A stretch of DNA of 64,000 nt from NCBI GenBank assembly GCA_964057225.1, contig OZ059895.1, positions 5,270,001 to 5,334,000 of the forward strand. Direction: 5' to 3'. The position numbers and the translations under genes are program-made. This DNA comes from Auanema rhodensis. Lineage: Eukaryota > Nematoda > Chromadorea > Rhabditida > Rhabditidae. A model generated the notes under the pieces. The model did no database searches. It saw only the letters and a list, made by a program, of their open reading frames with translations, and was not told the DNA's origin. The first letter of the stretch is position 1, and each line of letters opens with the position of its first letter. Positions 21,101 to 35,100 of the stretch are shown one piece after another.

Positions 21101-21805
21101 TCCTAGTACCGTATCAAAGGAGGAAGACGAACTAAGGCCAACTTTACGATAGTTCGGCATGCTCTGTGAAGGGCGAGAGAATCCCATTCTGAGAAGGGCA
21201 AGCTCTCGAGTTGCTCCTAAGAAAGTGCGCAGATTTGCACTGACAAAGCGTTCCAGAATTGAGAGATAACCAGCAACTTTCGGAGAAAGTGGGCCACCTT
21301 CATCATTGGATCCGAGAAAACGGATAATAGTAACGATATTCAAAACTTGTAACTCGTTTTCGTAAAGTCCTCGTAACTCCTGTTCTGATACTTTATGAAA
21401 TGATCTCGTTGAGCCATCCAAAAGATTTTGAAGTTTAGAGTCCAACACCGGGAGATCTGCTAAGATGGATTCCGGGCGAGGGAGTTCTTGAATTAGGGAT
21501 GAGCGGTCCGAAGGAAGGAGAGTAATACCAGCTGCGAGATGTTCAAAGTTAGTAAGAAGATCTTCCGCAAGCGAGATAACCGGTCGTTCCTTGGAGGCTG
21601 GAGTTGAAGGAGGTAGAGGAACAGAGCTAGGTTGAGGACAAGGCCTCTGGCGCTTGACAGGCCTGAGAGATAGTGAACAGGATCTAGATGACGAAACGGA
21701 TCTAGAACGTGAACGTCGAATATCTTGCTCTCGCGAAGGCGAACGCGAATAATGAGACGAAGAATCCAAATCACGGGGAGTTGAAGGTTCCCGTGAAGAC
21801 GGCAT
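21080..21805 (-). CDS. DIRS Gag-like protein
   Basis: Opens with an ATG at 21803-21805 and, if unspliced, ends at 21080 (241 residues). Residues about 15-50 are Arg/Ser-rich with many RS/SR pairs, likely for RNA binding. From about residue 80 there is a conserved core (NFEHLAAGI, LPSDRSSLI, RGLYENEL, VAGYLSILERFVSANLRT, LLRMGFSRPSQSMPNYRK) also found in the histone-array element at 52559-53557. This shows the two are related Gag proteins. No CCHC zinc knuckle is visible. It probably coats the retrotransposon RNA. Splicing of the 43-nt intron would instead fuse it to RT. Confidence 0.85.
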   Translation of the reverse strand: MPSSREPSTPRDLDSSSHYSRSPSREQDIRRSRSRSVSSSRSCSLSLRPVKRQRPCPQPSSVPLPPSTPASKERPVISLAEDLLTNFEHLAAGITLLPSDRSSLIQELPRPESILADLPVLDSKLQNLLDGSTRSFHKVSEQELRGLYENELQVLNIVTIIRFLGSNDEGGPLSPKVAGYLSILERFVSANLRTFLGATRELALLRMGFSRPSQSMPNYRKVGLSSSSSFDTVLGVSHSAF

Positions 21806-21837
21806 AGCGACCGATCAGCGTATGTCGGAAAATAAAA

Positions 21838-22013
21838 CTGATGTTTATGTGTTAGTTAGGGGGCGTGTCATTACTGGTTAGCACCACGGGTAATGATACG
21901 CTCATTTTACAATGTGTTACGAAATACTGTTGATTTCTGTTAATTTTTGTTTTATTGATTACCGAGAAGATATGTTATTTGGAAAATAAATAGCTTAAGA
22001 CATGGGATATAAT
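21838..22013. repeat. Inverted terminal repeat of DIRS element (5' side in element orientation)
   Basis: 176-bp inverted complement of 17593-17768. The Gag ATG begins 33 bp inside it, so this ITR likely carries the promoter. It ends with AAT at 22011-22013, after which the satellite continues at 22014. Confidence 0.93.
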
Positions 22014-25000
22014 CTGAATATTTTATTGAAATTTTGCCAGGATCTATCTGTTCTCCGGAAAAACGGTTTATATCGATTCCACCCTGAAGATTGTTCACAA
22101 AAAAGTTCAGGCTGTGAACAAGATGTGACTGCTGAATCCCCCTTTTTCTCCTCGATCATGAGTGATATCCAGGTGAATGTATACAGAACTTTTGTAATAA
22201 AATGTGTAGAATCTGAATATTTTATTGAAATTTTGCCAGGATCTATCTGTTTTCCGGAAAAACGGTTTATATCGAATCCACCCTGAAGATTGTTCACAAA
22301 AAAGTTCAGGCTGTGAACAAGATGTGACTGGTGAATCCCCCTTTTTCTGCTCGATCATGAGTGATATCCAGGTGAAAGTATACAGAACTAGGGTATTAAA
22401 ATGTGTAGAATCTGAATATTTTATTGAAATTTTGCCAGGATCTATCTGTTTTCCGGAAAAACGGTTTATATCGAATCCACCCTGAAGATTGTTCACAAAA
22501 AAGTTCAGGCTGTGAACAAGATGTGACTGCTGAATCCCCCTTTTTCTCCTCGATCATGAGTGATATCCAGGTGAAAGTATACAAAACTTGGGTATTAAGA
22601 TGTGTAGAATCTGAATATTTTATTGAAATTTTGCCAGGATCTATCTGTTCTCCGGAAAAACGGTTTATATCGATTCCACCCTGAAGATTGTTCACAAAAA
22701 AGTTCAGGCTGTGAACAAGATGTGACTGGTGAATCCCCCTTTTTCTCCTCGATCATGAGTGTTATCCTGGTGAAAGTATACAGAACTAGGGTATTAAAAT
22801 GTGTAGAATCTGAATATTTTATTGAAATTTTGCCAGGATCTATCTGTTTTCCGGAAAAACGGTTTATATCGATTCCACCCTGAAGATTGTTCACAAAAAA
22901 GTTCAGGCTGTGAACAAGATGTGACTGCTGAATCCCCCTTTTTCTCCTCGATCATGAGTGATATCCAGGTGAAAGTATACAAAACTTGGGTATTAAGATG
23001 TGTAGAATCTGAATATTTTATTGAAATTTTGCCAGGATCTATCTGTTTTCCGGAAAAACGGTTTATATCGATTCCACCCTGAAGATTGTTCACAAAAAAG
23101 TTCAGGCTGTGAACAAGATGTGACTGGTGAATCCCCCTTTTTCTGCTCGATCATGAGTGATATCCAGGTGAAAGTATACAGAACTAGGGTATTAAGATGT
23201 GTAGAATCTGAATATTTTATTGAAATTTTGCCAGGATCTATCTGTTTTCCGGAAAAACGGTTTATATCGAATCCACCCTGAAGATTGTTCACAAAAAAGT
23301 TCAGGCTGTGAACAAGATGTGACTGCTGAATCCCCCTTTTTCTCCTCGATCATGAGTGTTATCGAAGTGAATGTATACAGAACTTGGGTATTAAAATGTG
23401 TAGAATCTGAATATTTTATTGAAATTTTGCCAGGATCCATCTGTTTTCCGGAAAAACGGTTTATATCGATTCCACCCTGAAGATTGTTCACAAAAAAGTT
23501 CAGGCTGTGAACAAGATGTGACTGCTGAATCCCCCTTTTTCTGCTCGATCATGAGTGATATCCAGGTGAAAGTATACAGAACTTGGGTATTAAAATGTGT
23601 AGAATCTGAATATTTTATTGAAATTTTGACAGGATCTATCTGTTTTCCAGAAAAACGGTTTATATCGAATCCACCCTGAAGATTGTTCACAAAAAAGTTC
23701 AGGCTGTGAACAAGATGTGACTGCTGAATCCCCCTTTTTCTGCTCGATCATGAGTGATATCCAGGTGAAAAAATACAGAACTTGGGTATTAAAATGTGTA
23801 GAATCTGAATATTTTATTGAAATTTTGCCAGGATCCATCTGTTTTCCGGAAAAACGGTTTATATCGATTCCACCCTGAAGATTGTTCACAAAAAAGTTCA
23901 GGCTGTGAACAAGATGTGACTGCTGAATCCCCCTTTTTCTCCTCGATCATGAGTGATATCCAGGTGAAAGTATACAGAACTTGGGTATTAAAATGTGTAG
24001 AATCTGAATATTTTATTGAAATTTTGCCAGGATCCATCTGTTTTCCGGAAAAACGGTTTATATCGAATCCACCCTGAAGATTGTTCACAAAAAAGTTCAG
24101 GCTGTGAACAAGATGTGACTGCTGAATCCCCCTTTTTCTCCTCGATCATGAGTGATATCCAGGTGAAAGTATACAGAACTTGGGTATTAAAATGTGTAGA
24201 ATCTGAATATTTTATTGAAATTTTGACAGGATCTATCTGTTTTCCAGAAAAACGGTTTATATCGAATCCACCCTGAAGATTGTTCACAAAAAAGTTCAGG
24301 CTGTGAACAAGATGTGACTGGTGAATCCCCCTTTTTCTGCTCGATCATGAGTGATATCCAGGTGAAAAAATACAGAACTTGGGTATTAAGATGTGTAGAA
24401 TCTGAATATTTTATTGAAATTTTGCCAGGATCCATCTGTTTTCCGGAAAAACGGTTTATATCGATTCCACCCTGAAGATTGTTCACAAAAAAGTTCAGGC
24501 TGTGAACAAGATGTGACTGCTGAATCCCCCTTTTTCTGCTCGATCATGAATGATATCCAGGTGAAAGTATACAGAACTTGGGTATTAAGATGTGTAGAAT
24601 CTGAATATTTTATTGAAATTTTGCCAGGATCTATCTGTTTTCCGGAAAAACGGTTTATATCGAATCCACCCTGAAGATTGTTCACAAAAAAGTTCAGGCT
24701 GTGAACAAGATGTGACTGCTGAATCCCCCTTTTTCTGCTCGATCATGAGTGATATCCAGGTGAAAAAATACAGAACTTGGGTATTAAAATGTGTAGAATC
24801 TGAATATTTTATGGAAATTTTGCCAGGATCTATCTGTTTTCCGGAAAAACGGTTTATATCGATTCCACCCTGAAGATTGTTCACAAAAAAGTTCAGGCTG
24901 TGAACAAGATGTGACTGCTGAATCCCCCTTTTTCTGCTCGATCATGAATGATATCCAGGTGAAAGTATACAGAACTTGGGTATTAAGATGTGTAGAATCT

Positions 25001-27939
25001 GAATATTTTATTGAAATTTTGCCAGGATCTATCTGTTCTCCGGAAAAACGGTTTATATCGATTCCACCCTGAAGATTGTTCACAAAAAAGTTCAGGCTGT
25101 GAACAAGATGTGACTGCTGAATCCCCCTTTTTCTGCTCGATCATGAATGATATCCAGGTGAAAGTATACAGAACTTGGGTATTAAGATGTGTAGAATCTG
25201 AATATTTTATTGAAATTTTGCCAGGATCTATCTGTTCTCCGGAAAAACGGTTTATATCGATTCCACCCTGAAGATTGTTCACAAAAAAGTTCAGGCTGTG
25301 AACAAGATGTGACTGCTGAATCCCCCTTTTTCTGCTCGATCATGAATGATATCCAGGTGAAAGTATACAGAACTAGGGTATTAAGATGTGTAGAATCTGA
25401 ATATTTTATTGAAATTTTGCCAGGATCTATCTGTTTTCCGGAAAAACGGTTTATATCGATTCCACCCTGAAGATTGTTCACAAAAAAGTTCAGGCTGTGA
25501 ACAAGATGTGACTGCTGAATCCCCCTTTTTCTGCTCGATCATGAATGATATCCAAGTGAATGTATACAGAACTTTTGTATTAAAATGTGTAGAATCTGAA
25601 TATTTTATGGAAATTTTGCCAGGATCTATCTGTTCTCCGGAAAAACGGTTTATATCGATTCCACCCTGAAGATTGTTCACAAAAAAGTTCAGGCTGTGAA
25701 CAAGATGTGACTGCTGAATCCCCCTTTTTCTGCTCGATCATGAATGATATCCAGGTGAAAGTATACAGAACTAGGGTATTAAGATGTGTAGAATCTGAAT
25801 ATTTTATTGAAATTTTGCCAGGATCTATCTGTTTTCCGGAAAAACGGTTTATATCGATTCCACCCTGAAGATTGTTCACAAAAAAGTTCAGGCTGTGAAC
25901 AAGATGTGACTGCTGAATCCCCCTTTTTCTGCTCGATCATGAATGATATCCAGGTGAAAGTATACAGAACTTGGGTATTAAGATGTGTAGAATCTGAATA
26001 TTTTATTGAAATTTTGCCAGGATCTATCTGTTTTCCGGAAAAACGGTTTATATCGATTCCACCCTGAAGATTGTTCACAAAAAAGTTCAGGCTGTGAACA
26101 AGATGTGACTGGTGAATCCCCCTTTTTCTGCTCGATCATGAATGATATCCAGGTGAAAGTATACAGAACTTGGGTATTAAGATGTGTAGAATCTGAATAT
26201 TTTATTGAAATTTTGCCAGGATCTATCTGTTCTCCGGAAAAACGGTTTATATCGATTCCACCCTGAAGATTGTTCACAAAAAAGTTCAGGCTGTGAACAA
26301 GATGTGACTGCTGAATCCCCCTTTTTCTGCTCGATCATGAATGATATCCAGGTGAAAGTATACAGAACTTGGGTATTAAGATGTGTAGAATCTGAATATT
26401 TTATTGAAATTTTGCCAGGATCTATCTGTTTTCCGGAAAAACGGTTTATATCGATTCCACCCTGAAGATTGTTCACAAAAAAGTTCAGGCTGTGAACAAG
26501 ATGTGACTGCTGAATCCCCCTTTTTCTGCTCGATCATGAATGATATCCAGGTGAAAGTATACAGAACTTGGGTATTAAGATGTGTAGAATCTGAATATTT
26601 TATTGAAATTTTGCCAGGATCTATCTGTTTTCCGGAAAAACGGTTTATATCGATTCCACCCTGAAGATTGTTCACAAAAAAGTTCAGGCTGTGAACAAGA
26701 TGTGACTGCTGAATCCCCCTTTTTCTGCTCGATCATGAATGATATCCAGGTGAAAGTATACAGAACTTGGGTATTAAGATGTGTAGAATCTGAATATTTT
26801 ATTGAAATTTTGCCAGGATCTATCTGTTTTCCGGAAAAACGGTTTATATCGATTCCACCCTGAAGATTGTTCACAAAAAAGTTCAGGCTGTGAACAAGAT
26901 GTGACTGGTGAATCCCCCTTTTTCTGCTCGATCATGAGTGATATCCAGGTGAAAGTATACAGAACTAGGGTATTAAGATGTGTAGAATCTGAATATTTTA
27001 TTGAAATTTTGACAGGATCTATCTGTTTTCCGGAAAAACGGTTTATATCGAATCCACCCTGAAGATTGTTCACAAAAAAGTTCAGGCTGTGAACAAGATG
27101 TGACTGGTGAATCCCCCTTTTTCTGCTCGATCATGAGTGATATCCAGGTGAAAGTATACAGAACTAGGGTATTAAGATGTGTAGAATCTGAATATTTTAT
27201 TGAAATTTTGCCAGGATCTATCTGTTTTCCGGAAAAACGGTTTATATCGATTCCACCCTGAAGATTGTTCACAAAAAAGTTCAGGCTGTGAACAAGATGT
27301 GACTGGTGAATCCCCCTTTTTCTGCTCGATCATGAGTGATATCCAGGTGAAAGTATACAGAACTAGGGTATTAAGATGTGTAGAATCTGAATATTTTATT
27401 GAAATTTTGACAGGATCTATCTGTTTTCCGGAAAAACGGTTTATATCGATTCCACCCTGAAGATTGTTCACAAAAAAGTTCACGCTGTGAACAAGATGTG
27501 ACTGGTGAATCCCCCTTTTTCTCCTCGATCATGAGTGATATCCAAGTGAATGTATACAGAACTTTTGTATTAAAATGTGTAGAATCTGAATATTTTATTG
27601 AAATTTTGACAGGATCTATCTGTTTTCCGGAAAAACGGTTTATATCGAATCCACCCTGAAGATTGTTCACAAAAAAGTTCAGGCTGTGAACAAGATGTGA
27701 CTGGTGAATCCCCCTTTTTCTGCTCGATCATGAGTGATATCCAAGTGAAAGTATACAGAACTAGGGTATTAAGATGTGTAGAATCTGAATATTTTATTGA
27801 AATTTTGCCAGGATCTATCTGTTTTCCGGAAAAACGGTTTATATCGAATCCACCCTGAAGATTGTTCACAAAAAAGTTCAGGCTGTGAACAAGATGTGAC
27901 TGGTGAATCCCCCTTTTTCTGCTCGATCATGAATGATAT

Positions 27940-29131
27940 CCGGGTGAAAGTATACAGAACTTGGGTATTAAGATGTGTAGAATCTGAATATTTTATTGAA
28001 ATTTTGCCAGGATCTATCTGTTTTCCGGAAAAACGGTTTATATCGATTCCACCCTGAAGATTGTTCACAAAAAAGTTCAGGCTGTGAACAAGATGTGACT
28101 GCTGAATCCCCCTTTTTCTCCTCGATCATGAGTGATATCCAGGGGAAAAAAACAGAACTTGGGTATTAAAATGTGTAGAAACTGAATATTTCATTAAAGT
28201 TTTGCTAGGATCTTTCTGTTTTCCGGAAAAACGGTTTATATCGAATCCACCCTGAAGATTGTTCACAAAAAAGTTCAGGCTGTGAACAAGATGTGACTGC
28301 TGAATCCCCCTTTTTCTGCTCGATCATGAGTGATATCCAGGTGAAAGTATACAGAACTTGGGTATTAAAATATGTAGAATCTGAATATTTTATTGAAATT
28401 TTGCCAGGATCTATCTGTTTTCCGGAAAAACGGTTTATATCGATTCCACCCTGAAGATTGTTCACAAAAAAGTTCAGGCTGTGAACAAGATGTGACTGCT
28501 GAATCCCCCTTTTTCTGCTCGATCATGAATGATATCCGGGTGAAAGTATACAGAACTTGGGTATTAAGATGTGTAGAATCTGAATATTTTATTGAAATTT
28601 TGCCAGGATCTATCTGTTTTCCGGAAAAACGGTTTATATCGATTCCACCCTGAAGATTGTTCACAAAAAAGTTCAGGCTGTGAACAAGATGTGACTGCTG
28701 AATCCCCCTTTTTCTCCTCGATCATGAGTGATATCCAGGGGAAAAAAACAGAACTTGGGTATTAAAATGTGTAGAAACTGAATATTTCATTAAAGTTTTG
28801 CTAGGATCTTTCTGTTTTCCGGAAAAACGGTTTATATCGAATCCACCCTGAAGATTGTTCACAAAAAAGTTCAGGCTGTGAACAAGATGTGACTGCTGAA
28901 TCCCCCTTTTTCTGCTCGATCATGAGTGATATCCAGGTGAAAGTATACAGAACTTGGGTATTAAAATATGTAGAATCTGAATATTTTATTGAAATTTTGC
29001 CAGGATCTATCTGTTTTCCGGAAAAACGGTTTATATCGATTCCACCCTGAAGATTGTTCACAAAAAAGTTCAGGCTGTGAACAAGATGTGACTGCTGAAT
29101 CCCCCTTTTTCTGCTCGAGCATGAGTGATAT
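27940..29131. repeat. Duplicated three-monomer (596-bp) block with a divergent monomer
   Basis: Contains two copies, 596 bp apart, of an unusual monomer half (about 28130-28230 and 28726-28826). It has aggggaaaaaaa in place of the usual gtgaaagtat, gaaactgaatatttcattaaag, and ttgctaggatctttctg. These changes are absent from other monomers. The neighbouring monomers (a private gatatccgg variant) are duplicated with it. Confidence 0.8.
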
Positions 29132-32100
29132 CCAGGTGAAAGTATACAGAACTTGGGTATTAAAATGTGTAGAATCTGAATATTTTATTGAAATTTTGCC
29201 AGGATCTATCTGTTTTCCGGAAAAACGGTTTATATCGATTCCACCCTGAAGATTGTTCACAAAAAAGTTCAGGCTGTGAACAAGATGTGACTGCTGAATC
29301 CCCCTTTTTCTGCTCGAGCATGAGTGATATCCAGGTGAAAGTATACAGAACTTGGGTATTAAAATGTGTAGAATCTGAATATTCTATTGAAATTTTGACA
29401 GGATCTATCTGTTTTCCGGAAAAACGGTTTATATCGATTCCACCCTGAAGATTGTTCACAAAAAAGTTCACGCTGTGAACAAGATGTGACTGCTGAATCC
29501 CCCTTTTTCTGCTCGAGCATGAGTGATATCCAGGTGAAAGTATACAGAACTTGGGTATTAAAATGTGTAGAATCTGAATATTTTATGGAAATTTTGCCAG
29601 GATCTATCTGTTTTCCGGAAAAACGGTTTATATCGATTCCACCCTGAAGATTGTTCACAAAAAAGTTCAGGCTGTGAACAAGATGTGACTGCTGAATCCC
29701 CCTTTTTCTGCTCGATCATGAGTGATATCCAGGTGAAAGTATACAGAACTTGGGTATTAAAATGTGTAGAATCTGAATATTTTATTGAAATTTTGCCAGG
29801 ATCCATCTGTTTTCCGGAAAAACGGTTTATATCGATTCCACCCTGAAGATTGTTCACAAAAAAGTTCAGGCTGTGAACAAGATGTGACTGCTGAATCCCC
29901 CTTTTTCTGCTCGAGCATGAGTGATATCCAGGTGAAAGTATACAGAACTTGGGTATTAAGATGTGTAGAATCTGAATATTTCATTGAAATTTTGACAGGA
30001 TCTATCTGTTTTCCGGAAAAACGGTTTATATCGAATCCACCCTGAAGATTGTTCACAAAAAAGTTCAGGCTGTGAACAAGATGTGACTGGTGAATCCCCC
30101 TTTTTCTGCTCGAGCATGAGTGATATCCAGGTGAAAGTATACAGAACTTGGGTATTAAAATGTGTAGAATCTGAATATTTTATTGAAATTTTGCCAGGAT
30201 CTATCTGTTTTCCGGAAAAACGGTTTATATCGAATCCACCCTGAAGATTGTTCACAAAAAAGTTCAGGCTGTGAACAAGATGTGACTGCTGAATCCCCCT
30301 TTTTCTGCTCGATCATGAGTGATATCCAGGTGAAAGTATACAGAACTTTTGTATTAAAATGTGTAGAATCTGAATATTTTATTGAAATTTTGCCAGGATC
30401 TATCTGTTTTCCGGAAAAACGGTTTATATCGAATCCACCCTGAAGATTGTTCACAAAAAAGTTCACGCTGTGAACAAGATGTGACTGCTGAATCCCCCTT
30501 TTTCTCCTCGATCATGAGTGATATCCAGGTGAAAGTATACAGAACTTTTGTATTAAAATGTGTAGAATCTGAATATTTTATTGAAATTTTGCCAGGATCT
30601 ATCTGTTTTCCGGAAAAACGGTTTATATCGAATCCACCCTGAAGATTGTTCACAAAAAAGTTCAGGCTGTGAACAAGATGTGACTGCTGAATCCCCCTTT
30701 TTCTGCTCGATCATGAGTGATATCCAGGTGAAAGTATACAGAACTTTTGTATTAAAATGTGTAGAATCTGAATATTTCATTGAAATTTTGACAGGATCTA
30801 TCTGTTTTCCGGAAAAACGGTTTATATCGAATCCACCCTGAAGATTGTTCACAAAAAAGTTCAGGCTGTGAACAAGATGTGACTGGTGAATCCCCCTTTT
30901 TCTGCTCGAGCATGAGTGATATCCAGGTGAAAGTATACAGAACTTGGGTATTAAGATGTGTAGAATCTGAATATTTTATTGAAATTTTGCCAGGATCTAT
31001 CTGTTTTCCGGAAAAACGGTTTATATCGAATCCACCCTGAAGATTGTTCACAAAAAAGTTCACGCTGTGAACAAGATGTGACTGCTGAATCCCCCTTTTT
31101 CTCCTCGATCATGAGTGATATCCAGGTGAAAGTATACAGAACTTTTGTATTAAAATGTGTAGAATCTGAATATTTTATTGAAATTTTGCCAGGATCTATC
31201 TGTTTTCCGGAAAAACGGTTTATATCGAATCCACCCTGAAGATTGTTCACAAAAAAGTTCAGGCTGTGAACAAGATGTGACTGCTGAATCCCCCTTTTTC
31301 TGCTCGATCATGAGTGATATCCAGGTGAAAGTATACAGAACTTTTGTATTAAAATGTGTAGAATCTGAATATTTCATTGAAATTTTGACAGGATCTATCT
31401 GTTTTCCGGAAAAACGGTTTATATCGAATCCACCCTGAAGATTGTTCACAAAAAAGTTCAGGCTGTGAACAAGATGTGACTGGTGAATCCCCCTTTTTCT
31501 GCTCGAGCATGAGTGATATCCAGGTGAAAGTATACAGAACTTGGGTATTAAGATGTGTAGAATCTGAATATTTTATTGAAATTTTGCCAGGATCTATCTG
31601 TTTTCCGGAAAAACGGTTTATATCGAATCCACCCTGAAGATTGTTCACAAAAAAGTTCAGGCTGTGAACAAGATGTGACTGCTGAATCCCCCTTTTTCTG
31701 CTCGATCATGAGTGATATCCAGGTGAAAGTATACAGAACTTTTGTATTAAAATGTGTAGAATCTGAATATTTTATTGAAATTTTGCCAGGATCTATCTGT
31801 TTTCCGGAAAAACGGTTTATATCGAATCCACCCTGAAGATTGTTCACAAAAAAGTTCACGCTGTGAACAAGATGTGACTGCTGAATCCCCCTTTTTCTCC
31901 TCGATCATGAGTGATATCCAGGTGAAAGTATACAGAACTTTTGTATTAAAATGTGTAGAATCTGAATATTTTATTGAAATTTTGCCAGGATCTATCTGTT
32001 TTCCGGAAAAACGGTTTATATCGATTCCACCCTGAAGATTGTTCACAAAAAAGTTCAGGCTGTGAACAAGATGTGACTGGTGAATCCCCCTTTTTCTGCT

Positions 32101-35100
32101 CGATCATGAATGATATCCAGGTGAAAGTATACAGAACTTGGGTATTGAGATGTGTAGAATCTGAATATTTTATTGAAATTTTGACAGGATCTATCTGTTT
32201 TCCGGAAAAACGGTTTATATCGATTCCACCCTGAAGATTGTTCACAAAAAAGTTCAGGCTGTGAACAAGATGTGACTGCTGAATCCCCCTTTTTCTGCTC
32301 GATCATGAGTGATATCCAGGTGAAAGTATACAGAACTTTTGTATTAAAATGTGTAGAATCTGAATATTTTATTGAAATTTTGCCAGGATCTATCTGTTTT
32401 CCGGAAAAACGGTTTATATCGATTCCACCCTGAAGATTGTTCACAAAAAAGTTCACGCTGTGAACAAGATGTGACTGCTGAATCCCCCTTTTTCTCCTCG
32501 ATCATGAGTGATATCCAGGTGAAAGTATACAGAACTTTTGTATTAAAATGTGTAGAATCTGAATATTTTATTGAAATTTTGCCAGGATCTATCTGTTTTC
32601 CGGAAAAACGGTTTATATCGATTCCACCCTGAAGATTGTTCACAAAAAAGTTCAGGCTGTGAACAAGATGTGACTGGTGAATCCCCCTTTTTCTGCTCGA
32701 TCATGAATGATATCCAGGTGAAAGTATACAGAACTTGGGTATTGAGATGTGTAGAATCTGAATATTTTATTGAAATTTTGACAGGATCTATCTGTTTTCC
32801 GGAAAAACGGTTTATATCGATTCCACCCTGAAGATTGTTCACAAAAAAGTTCAGGCTGTGAACAAGATGTGACTGCTGAATCCCCCTTTTTCTCATCGAT
32901 CATGAGTGATATCCAGGTGAAAGTATACAGAACTTGGGTATTAAGATGTGTAGAATCTGAATATTTTATTGAAATTTTGACAGGATCTATCTGTTTTCCG
33001 GAAAAACGGTTTATATCGATTCCACCCTGAAGATTGTTCACAAAAAAGTTCAGGCTGTGAACAAGATGTGACTGCTGAATCCCCCTTTTTCTCATCGATC
33101 ATGAGTGATATCCAGGTGAAAGTATACAGAACTTGGGTATTGAGATGTGTAGAATCTGAATATTTTATTGAAATTTTGACAGGATCTATCTGTTTTCCGG
33201 AAAAACGGTTTATATCGATTCCACCCTGAAGATTGTTCACAAAAAAGTTCAGGCTGTGAACAAGATGTGACTGCTGAATCCCCCTTTTTCTGCTCGATCA
33301 TGAATGATATCCAGGTGAAAGTATACAGAACTTGGGTATTAAGATGTGTAGAATCTGAATATTTTATTGAAATTTTGACAGGATCTATCTGTTTTCCGGA
33401 AAAACGGTTTATATCGATTCCACCCTGAAGATTGTTCACAAAAAAGTTCAGGCTGTGAACAAGATGTGACTGCTGAATCCCCCTTTTTCTCATCGATCAT
33501 GAGTGATATCCAGGTGAAAGTATACAGAACTTGGGTATTAAGATGTGTAGAATCTGAATATTTTATTGAAATTTTGCCAGGATCTATCTGTTTTCCGGAA
33601 AAACGGTTTATATCGATTCCACCCTGAAGATTGTTCACAAAAAAGTTCAGGCTGTGAACAAGATGTGACTGCTGAATCCCCCTTTTTCTGCTCGATCATG
33701 AATGATATCCAGGTGAAAGTATACAGAACTTGGGTATTGAGATGTGTAGAATCTGAATATTTTATTGAAATTTTGACAGGATCTATCTGTTTTCCGGAAA
33801 AACGGTTTATATCGATTCCACCCTGAAGATTGTTCACAAAAAAGTTCAGGCTGTGAACAAGATGTGACTGCTGAATCCCCCTTTTTCTCATCGATCATGA
33901 GTGATATCCAGGTGAAAGTATACAGAACTTGGGTATTAAGATGTGTAGAATCTGAATATTTTATTGAAATTTTGCCAGGATCTATCTGTTTTCCGGAAAA
34001 ACGGTTTATATCGAATCCACCCTGAAGATTGTTCACAAAAAAGTTCAGGCTGTGAACAAGATGTGACTGCTGAATCCCCCTTTTTCTCCTCGATCATGAG
34101 TGATATCCAGGTGAAAGTATACAGAACTTGGGTATTAAGATGTGTAGAATCTGAATATTTTATTGAAATTTTGACAGGATCTAGCTGTTTTCCGGAAAAA
34201 CGGTTTATATCGATTCCACCCTGAAGATTGTTCACAAAAAAGTTCACGCTGTGAACAAGATGTGACTGCTGAATCCCCCCTTTTTCTCATCGATCATGAG
34301 TGATATCCAGGTGAAAGTATACAGAACTTGGGTATTAAGATGTGTAGAATCTGAATATTTTATTGAAATTTTGCCAGGATCTATCTGTTTTCCGGAAAAA
34401 CGGTTTATATCGAATCCACCCTGAAGATTGTTCACAAAAAAGTTCACGCTGTGAACAAGATGTGACTGCTGAATCCCCCTTTTTCTCCTCGATCACGAGT
34501 GATATCCAGGTGAAAGTATACAGAACTTGGGTATTAAAATGTGTAGAATCTGAATATTTTATTGAAATTTTGCCAGGATCTATCTGTTTTCCGGAAAAAC
34601 GGTTTATATCGATTCCACCCTGAAGATTGTTCACAAAAAAGTTCACGCTGTGAACAAGATGTGACTGCTGAATCCCCCTTTTTCTCCTCGATCACGAGTG
34701 ATATCCAGGTGAAAGTATACAGAACTTGGGTATTAAAATGTGTAGAATCTGAATATTTTATTGAAATTTTGCCAGGATCTATCTGTTTTCCGGAAAAACG
34801 GTTTATATCGAATCCACCCTGAAGATTGTTCACAAAAAAGTTCACGCTGTGAACAAGATGTGACTGCTGAATCCCCCTTTTTCTCATCGATCATGAGTGA
34901 TATCCAGGTGAAAGTATACAGAACTTGGGTATTAAAATGTGTAGAATCTGAATATTTTATTGAAATTTTGCCAGGATCTATCTGTTTTCCGGAAAAACGG
35001 TTTATATCGAATCCACCCTGAAGATTGTTCACAAAAAAGTTCACGCTGTGAACAAGATGTGACTGCTGAATCCCCCTTTTTCTCCTCGATCACGAGTGAT

